Below are positions 7,006 to 10,375 of a stretch of 10,375 nucleotides of DNA, piece by piece. Source of the DNA: Gemmatimonadota bacterium (GTDB lineage Bacteria > Gemmatimonadota > Gemmatimonadetes > Gemmatimonadales > GWC2-71-9); the NCBI GenBank assembly GCA_003221825.1, contig QHUE01000149.1, forward strand, positions 1 to 10,375, given 5' to 3'. A program made the position numbers and the translations under genes. Numbering within the stretch: position 1 is the first letter of the stretch; every line of letters begins with the position of its first letter. The notes beneath the pieces were generated by a model that was not told the origin of the DNA, did not search any database, and was given only the letters and a program-made list of their open reading frames with translations.

Positions 7006-7053
7006 GGGAGCACGAATATATCGGTTCGGGAACCGCGCGGCGTTTTCCAGGGC
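7006..7053. promoter_or_regulatory. Divergent control region between kinase and protease, with 14-base palindrome
   Basis: This 48-base gap must hold both 5' ends. On the minus strand a TATATT hexamer (7015-7020) sits 9 bases before the kinase ATG, so its transcript would begin within a few bases of the start codon, and there is no Shine-Dalgarno match. A perfect palindrome, CGGTTC-GG-GAACCG, occupies 7022-7035, where a dimeric regulator could affect both genes. A CCAGGG lies just before the protease ATG at 7054. I see no convincing -35 box for either side. Confidence 0.4.
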
Positions 7054-8079
7054 ATGAGCACATTCCTCACTGTGGCGACCGGGGGCTTGCCGAGCGATCA
7101 ATCGCCACCCTCCCCACCACCTGCGGCTTCTGATACCGAATTGCTGGACGCCTATTCCCGCGCGGTCACCGGAGTCGTCGAACAAGTGGCTCCCGCCGTC
7201 GTCAGCGTGGAGGTGAGCCACCGGCGGCGCAGCGCAAAGCCGCGCGAGACACAGGGGGCTGGATCAGGATTCGTCTTCACGCCCGACGGTTTCATCCTCA
7301 CCAATAGCCACGTCGCGCACGGCGCGAGCAGAACCGACGTCACGTTTGCCGACGGCCGGCGGCTGCGCGCCGAGCTGGTGGGTGATGACCCCGACACCGA
7401 CCTCGCGGTGCTGCGCGTCGCGGCCCAGTCCCAAATCGCCGCATCGCTCGGGGACTCGGCGGCGCTGCGGGTGGGGCAGGTCGTCATCGCGATCGGGAAT
7501 CCGCTGGGGTTTCAGAGCACCGTGACGGCGGGGGTCGTCAGCGCGCTGGGCCGCTCCTTTCGATCCGTCTCGGGTCGGCTGATCGATAACGTCATTCAGA
7601 CCGACGCGGCGCTGAATCCCGGCAACTCGGGTGGACCGCTGCTGGACTCACGCGGGAACGTCGTCGGCGTCAACACAGCCGTGATTCTTCCCGCGCAGGG
7701 GATTTGCTTTGCCGTCGCGGTCAACACGGTCAAGCTCGTCGTCGGACAACTCATCGCGTTTGGGCACGTGCGCCGCGCGCGCATCGGTGTCGGCGGCCAG
7801 AACGTTTCGTTGCCGCGTCTTGCCGTTCGCGCGCACCGGTTGATCCAGCCGAGTGGTGTGCTCATCACGACGATCGAGCCGGGAAGTCCCGCGGCGCGCG
7901 CGGGCCTCGAGCCCGGCGACATCATCGTCGCGTTCGACGGTCATCCCGTTCACGGCATCGACGACCTGCATCGCCTGCTGACGGGCGACCGGATTGGTGC
8001 CGTCACCACGGTCGCCGCCGTGCGCAAAGCGGAACGCTTGGAGCTGCCGATTACGGCTGCCGAAACGGCAAAAGCGTAG
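7054..8079 (+). CDS. S1C (HtrA/Deg-like) trypsin-like serine protease with one PDZ domain
   Basis: The 341-residue product has a trypsin-like protease domain (about 38-235) with the triad H86 (LTNSHVAHG), D116 (DPDTDLAVL) and S192 (LNPGNSGGPL), followed by one PDZ domain (about 244-335; PSGVLITTIEPGSPAARAGLEPGDIIVAFDG). These proteases degrade or guard misfolded proteins, usually in the periplasm. Here the N-terminus from ATG 7054 (MSTFLTVATGGLPSDQSPPSPPP) has neither a membrane anchor nor a clear signal peptide, only a proline/serine-rich linker, which suggests a cytoplasmic enzyme or an unrecognised export route. The frame is open much further upstream but that part is antisense to the kinase. 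It is transcribed away from the kinase gene, a pairing that hints at shared stress control, though that is inference. Confidence 0.9.
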   Translation: MSTFLTVATGGLPSDQSPPSPPPAASDTELLDAYSRAVTGVVEQVAPAVVSVEVSHRRRSAKPRETQGAGSGFVFTPDGFILTNSHVAHGASRTDVTFADGRRLRAELVGDDPDTDLAVLRVAAQSQIAASLGDSAALRVGQVVIAIGNPLGFQSTVTAGVVSALGRSFRSVSGRLIDNVIQTDAALNPGNSGGPLLDSRGNVVGVNTAVILPAQGICFAVAVNTVKLVVGQLIAFGHVRRARIGVGGQNVSLPRLAVRAHRLIQPSGVLITTIEPGSPAARAGLEPGDIIVAFDGHPVHGIDDLHRLLTGDRIGAVTTVAAVRKAERLELPITAAETAKA

Positions 8080-8106
8080 CCGTGACGCGCTCGTGACAAC
8101 CAGGTG

Positions 8107-8136
8107 TTGACCGGCGTGGGCGAGTGTAAGTAGCAT
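8107..8136 (+). promoter_or_regulatory. Candidate sigma-70-type promoter for a small RNA/leader
   Basis: TTGACC at 8107-8112 is followed after 18 bases by TAGCAT at 8131-8136, a reasonable -35/-10 pair that would start transcription near 8143. It lies 28 bases after the protease stop, in a non-coding stretch, and just before the structured segment that ends in an intrinsic terminator. GC-rich genomes give few such matches by chance, but the spacing is slightly long. Confidence 0.42.
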
Positions 8137-8140
8137 TCAT

Positions 8141-8277
8141 GCCATGACTTTCTGCGCCTGCAAGTCGAACATGCTCCACACCGCCGGGAACCTAACCGGG
8201 GGGGCGGGCGCTACCTGAAGCGATGCGCAGTTGCAACGCAACGGAATGGCCCGCTCCTCGATAGAGCGGGCTTTTTT
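8141..8277 (+). ncRNA. Candidate structured small RNA or terminator-controlled 5' leader
   Basis: The 228-base gap between protease and phosphatase genes holds a segment with nested pairing: GCCAT 8141-8145 with ATGGC 8246-8250, CTGCGC 8152-8157 with GCGCAG 8225-8230, CCGCC 8181-8185 with GGCGG 8203-8207, plus local hairpins CGCT/AGCG at 8209-8222 and TTGC/GCAA at 8231-8241. It is preceded by a possible promoter and closed by a strong terminator. A long rod with an internal bubble would fit 6S RNA (ssrS), but I cannot confirm this from conserved sequence, and no classic riboswitch core (TPP, cobalamin, SAM, glycine) is recognisable. Since the terminator stands only 30 bases before the next gene, a regulatory leader for that gene is the main alternative. 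Confidence 0.4.
8249..8277 (+). terminator. Strong intrinsic terminator
   Basis: GCCCGCTC (8249-8256) pairs perfectly with GAGCGGGC (8264-8271) around a 7-base loop and is followed at once by six T residues (8272-8277). It ends transcription from the protease gene or from the putative small RNA on the plus strand. Its first two bases also belong to the long-range GCCAT/ATGGC pairing, so the two structures compete slightly. Confidence 0.9.
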
Positions 8278-8307
8278 GTGCGAGGGATTCAACGAAGGGA
8301 GAGGTGG

Positions 8308-9132
8308 ATGAAGAAGCATTACCTGCTGGCGAGTGACTTCGATCAGACGTTGAGCTTCAACGACTCCGGCATCGTGCTGAGCGAGATGCTGGGGATCACG
8401 AGCTTTCGTGAGAAAGTCGCGGCGCTCTCCAATCTCAATCTCGTGCAACAGGGCGCGGAGCTGGCGTACCTGCTCGCGAACGATCCGGAGTACGCGCGAG
8501 TCACTCGGAATGATCTCCTCAAGGTCGGGCGCCAGGTCCGGCTCAAGCGCAACGTCGAGCTCCTCACGCGGATGCTCGCGCAGGGGATCGATGGCAACCG
8601 CTTCGACTTCTACGTGATCTCGGCGGCGCCTCAGGAAGTTGTGCTGTCGGCGCTCGAGGGTATCGTCCCCGCTGATCATGTCGTGGGCACGCAGTTCGAG
8701 TTCCAGCCCGATGGCGGGAAGATCGGGACACTCCTGCGCGTCGCGGCGGGCTACGGTAAGGTTGCGGCAGTCGAGGAGATCCGCGCGCGGCACGTCGTGC
8801 CGCGGGATCAGGTCGTGTATGTCGGCGACGGGCAGTCGGACATCCCCGTGATGCTGCATGTGAACCGCGGTGAGGGCTTCACGATCGCCGCCTCCGAAGC
8901 GCGGGAGATCGCCCACATCGCCAAGCGTACGGTCATCAGTGACGACGCGCTGTCGGTGCTCGTGCCGATCCTCGAGGAGATCGCGGGCTTCAGCCCGAGC
9001 CAGATTCGGGCGCTCTTCGAGGACCAGGGCCTGGTGATTCAGGAATGGGACCGCGTGCGCACCGATTGGCTGACGATCCGGGACGGCGCGGGGGACGGCG
9101 TCATCCGGCTCGATGCGGCGGCGAACGGCTAG
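8308..9132 (+). CDS. HAD-superfamily phosphatase, phosphoserine-phosphatase-like
   Basis: A 274-residue cytoplasmic protein of the haloacid dehalogenase fold. Motif I is SDFDQT with nucleophile D10 and acid/base D12, motif II is VISAA with S105, motif III is a lysine near K151 (GYGK), and motif IV is VGDGQSDIP with D174 and D178 for magnesium. Between motifs I and II lies a helical C1-type cap (about 20-85), as in phosphoserine phosphatase and MtnX/PHOSPHO-type enzymes, so a small phosphomonoester is the likely substrate, not identifiable further. The C-terminal 50 residues (FSPSQIRALFEDQGLVIQEWDRV...) extend past the core. Start ATG 8308 is set by a strong ribosome site in AAGGGAGAGGTGG just upstream; the longer frame from 8278 has no such site. 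An intrinsic terminator ends 30 bases before the ATG and there is no promoter in between. The TAG stop overlaps the convergent gene's stop. Confidence 0.85.
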   Translation: MKKHYLLASDFDQTLSFNDSGIVLSEMLGITSFREKVAALSNLNLVQQGAELAYLLANDPEYARVTRNDLLKVGRQVRLKRNVELLTRMLAQGIDGNRFDFYVISAAPQEVVLSALEGIVPADHVVGTQFEFQPDGGKIGTLLRVAAGYGKVAAVEEIRARHVVPRDQVVYVGDGQSDIPVMLHVNRGEGFTIAASEAREIAHIAKRTVISDDALSVLVPILEEIAGFSPSQIRALFEDQGLVIQEWDRVRTDWLTIRDGAGDGVIRLDAAANG

Positions 9133-10375
9133 CCGCGAATCGCTCCCAGGAATCTCGTAGGGCTGGGCGTGTAGCCTGGGAAGACCATCGCGAGATCAGT
9201 CGATCCCAGGTGACGCGCCAGAATCTCACCGAAGAGGTCGCGGAAGTCGGTCGTGACGGCGACGTCGCGGCCTTCGAAGCGCTGCTCTATTCCGAGTCCG
9301 GGCCACCGGCCCAGCACGCGGCCGCCGTTCACGGGCCCGCCGAGGGCGAGCATCGCGGTCGCATGGCCGTGGTCGGTGCCGCTGTTGCCGTTCTCGCGGA
9401 TGGTGCGGCCGAACTCCGACATCGTGAGCACGACGACGTTGCGCATGCGGTCGCCCAGGTCACGGTTGAACGCGGCGAGCGCCAGGCCCAACTCCCGGAG
9501 TCGAGCGGCGAGCTGGCCGTCGCTGGAGCCCTGGTTCACGTGCGTGTCCCACCCACTGCAATCCGCGAACGCAATCTCCAGCCCGACGTCGGCTTTGATT
9601 AGCTGCGCGATTTGCAGCAGGGTTTTTCCCAGCCGCCCCGGCGGATAGTCGGCACCGTCGGCCTGACGGTACTGCGTCGGATCGGCGCGCTTCAGCATCT
9701 GCACCGCTTCAAAGCCCTCGCGCGACGACGACGCCAGGAGGCCGGTTCCCGCACCGTCGTAGAGCTCCTCAAATGCGCGCGTCAGGCGGTCGCGTGCCGC
9801 TTCTTGCGGCACGCGCAGGCCGAACGCCTGCAAGTCGTCGATGGCGAGCGACGGGGCGCTGCCGGCCAGAATGCGCGGCAGCTGCGGACCGAATGCGACC
9901 GCCCGAAACGGTGTGTCGGCGTGTTCGCGGTCGTGCTGGCAGTAGCGGTTCACCCAGCCATCCCCGGTACTCTTCACGCCTGGCGTGCCGCTCTCCATGT
10001 AGTCCTGGGCATCGAAGTGGCTGCGGGTGGCGTCCGGCGAGCCAATCGCGTGAATCGCGGCGAGGCTCTTGTTGTCCCAGAGCTCCTTCAGCGGCGCCAG
10101 GCTGGGGTGCAGGCCGAAATGACCATCGAGGTCGACGACGGCGTTGGCGGGCACCGCGATCCGCGGACGCTCCTGGTAGTACGCCGGCTCGCCGTGTGGG
10201 ACGATCATGTTCAATCCGTCCACGGCGCCGCGCTGGAAGAGGCAGACTAAAATCGGGCGGCGAGGGGCGGCGAAGGGGCGGCGAAGGGCGTACGCGGCCC
10301 GCTCCAAGAACAGGGGCTCGAGACCTACGCTTACAAGGGCCAGGCCGCCGGCTTTCACGAAGACGCGTCTCGAGA
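9129..10375 (-). CDS. DUF1501 protein with Tat signal, start outside window
   Basis: This secreted protein belongs to the DUF1501 family, which has the alkaline phosphatase/sulfatase-like fold; its members are abundant in Planctomycetota, Acidobacteriota and Gemmatimonadota, typically beside a DUF1800 gene, and their biochemical role is unsettled. 414 residues are visible. The first codons in the window read SRRVFVKAGGLALVSVG, a twin-arginine export motif with the hydrophobic stretch after it, so only a few N-terminal residues are missing beyond 10375; the GTG at 10356-10358 is internal to this signal and is not the start. Family landmarks follow in order: VCLFQRGAVDGLNMIVP, FGLHPSL, GSPDATRSHFDAQDYMESGTPG, GWDTHVNQG, LTMSEFGRTIRENGN, GTDHGHATAM, and TTDFRDLFGEILARHL near the end. 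It terminates at TAG 9129-9131, sharing CTAG with the phosphatase stop. Confidence 0.9.
   Translation of the reverse strand, partial: SRRVFVKAGGLALVSVGLEPLFLERAAYALRRPFAAPRRPILVCLFQRGAVDGLNMIVPHGEPAYYQERPRIAVPANAVVDLDGHFGLHPSLAPLKELWDNKSLAAIHAIGSPDATRSHFDAQDYMESGTPGVKSTGDGWVNRYCQHDREHADTPFRAVAFGPQLPRILAGSAPSLAIDDLQAFGLRVPQEAARDRLTRAFEELYDGAGTGLLASSSREGFEAVQMLKRADPTQYRQADGADYPPGRLGKTLLQIAQLIKADVGLEIAFADCSGWDTHVNQGSSDGQLAARLRELGLALAAFNRDLGDRMRNVVVLTMSEFGRTIRENGNSGTDHGHATAMLALGGPVNGGRVLGRWPGLGIEQRFEGRDVAVTTDFRDLFGEILARHLGSTDLAMVFPGYTPSPTRFLGAIRG
10256..10287. repeat. Short imperfect GGGGCGGCGA(A) tandem repeat
   Basis: About three copies of a 10-11 base unit (GGGCGGCGA, GGGGCGGCGA, AGGGGCGGCGA) run together within the DUF1501 coding region. 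On the minus strand they encode the linker RRPFAAPRRPI between the Tat signal and the first conserved strand, a place where length variation is harmless. Confidence 0.5.

Noticed and set aside
7006..7221. N-terminal 72-residue extension of the histidine kinase
   Set aside because: It overlaps the 5' end of the divergent protease gene and has low-complexity composition; ATG 7003-7005 gives a normal protein.
8144..8218. 24-codon open frame (MTFCACKSNML...) as a leader peptide
   Set aside because: It begins at the putative transcription start with no ribosome site and has no run of regulatory codons. The RNA pairing is the stronger signal.
8137..8916. Minus-strand open frame of 259 codons
   Set aside because: It lies antisense to the HAD phosphatase and across the terminator; no domain is visible and the phosphatase motifs on the plus strand are intact.
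9612..10250. Plus-strand open frame of 212 codons
   Set aside because: Antisense to the DUF1501 gene, which has complete family motifs; a shadow frame.

Overview
The window is dense, GC-rich bacterial chromosome with eight intact or window-edge protein genes, two genes carrying internal deletions, very short intergenic gaps and many overlapping gene ends. Gene content (AcnA-type aconitase, zinc-finger thioredoxin, GAF/PAS histidine kinase, trypsin-like/PDZ protease, Tat-exported DUF1501 protein) and short tandem repeats of 7 and 8 bp suggest a free-living aerobic soil or sediment bacterium. Gemmatimonadota is my first guess and Acidobacteriota an alternative; no marker gene here settles this.

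Layout. (1) 1-1377, plus strand: the C-terminus of an APC amino-acid permease, an AhpD-like/carboxymuconolactone-decarboxylase-fold protein overlapping it, and a zinc-finger thioredoxin whose ATG overlaps the preceding stop. The AhpD-like gene is interrupted by an in-frame TGA exactly where the second cysteine of the CxxC redox motif should be. A 7-bp plus 4-bp hairpin with a GUU loop starts six bases after the TGA. I read this as a selenocysteine codon with a bacterial SECIS element: a CxxU peroxidase-like selenoprotein coupled to a thioredoxin. This is the most interesting feature of the window. (2) 1360-4638, minus strand: a tightly overlapping set, acetyltransferase -> small membrane-anchored protein -> aconitase A. 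The acetyltransferase and the aconitase each appear to lack roughly 60-75 internal residues, with a frame change at the join. Aconitase also carries an in-frame 8-bp tandem repeat. (3) 4639-4723: divergent gap largely filled by a 22-bp inverted repeat built of GGTGTCR heptamers. (4) 4724-7005: a small four-helix membrane protein converging on a soluble GAF-PAS sensor histidine kinase. (5) 7054-8079: an S1C (HtrA-like) protease divergent from the kinase. (6) 8107-8277: a putative promoter, structured RNA and a strong intrinsic terminator only 30 bases before a HAD phosphatase gene, so either a small RNA or an attenuating leader. (7) 9129-10375, minus strand: a Tat-dependent DUF1501 protein whose start lies beyond the window.

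Functionally, region 1 looks like a thiol/selenol redox module, and the kinase/protease pair may serve stress sensing and protein quality control. The two deleted genes could be real decay or assembly error, and read mapping would separate these. No selenocysteine machinery (selA, selB, selC, selD) lies in the window, so the Sec call rests on position of the TGA, conserved flanks and the hairpin.
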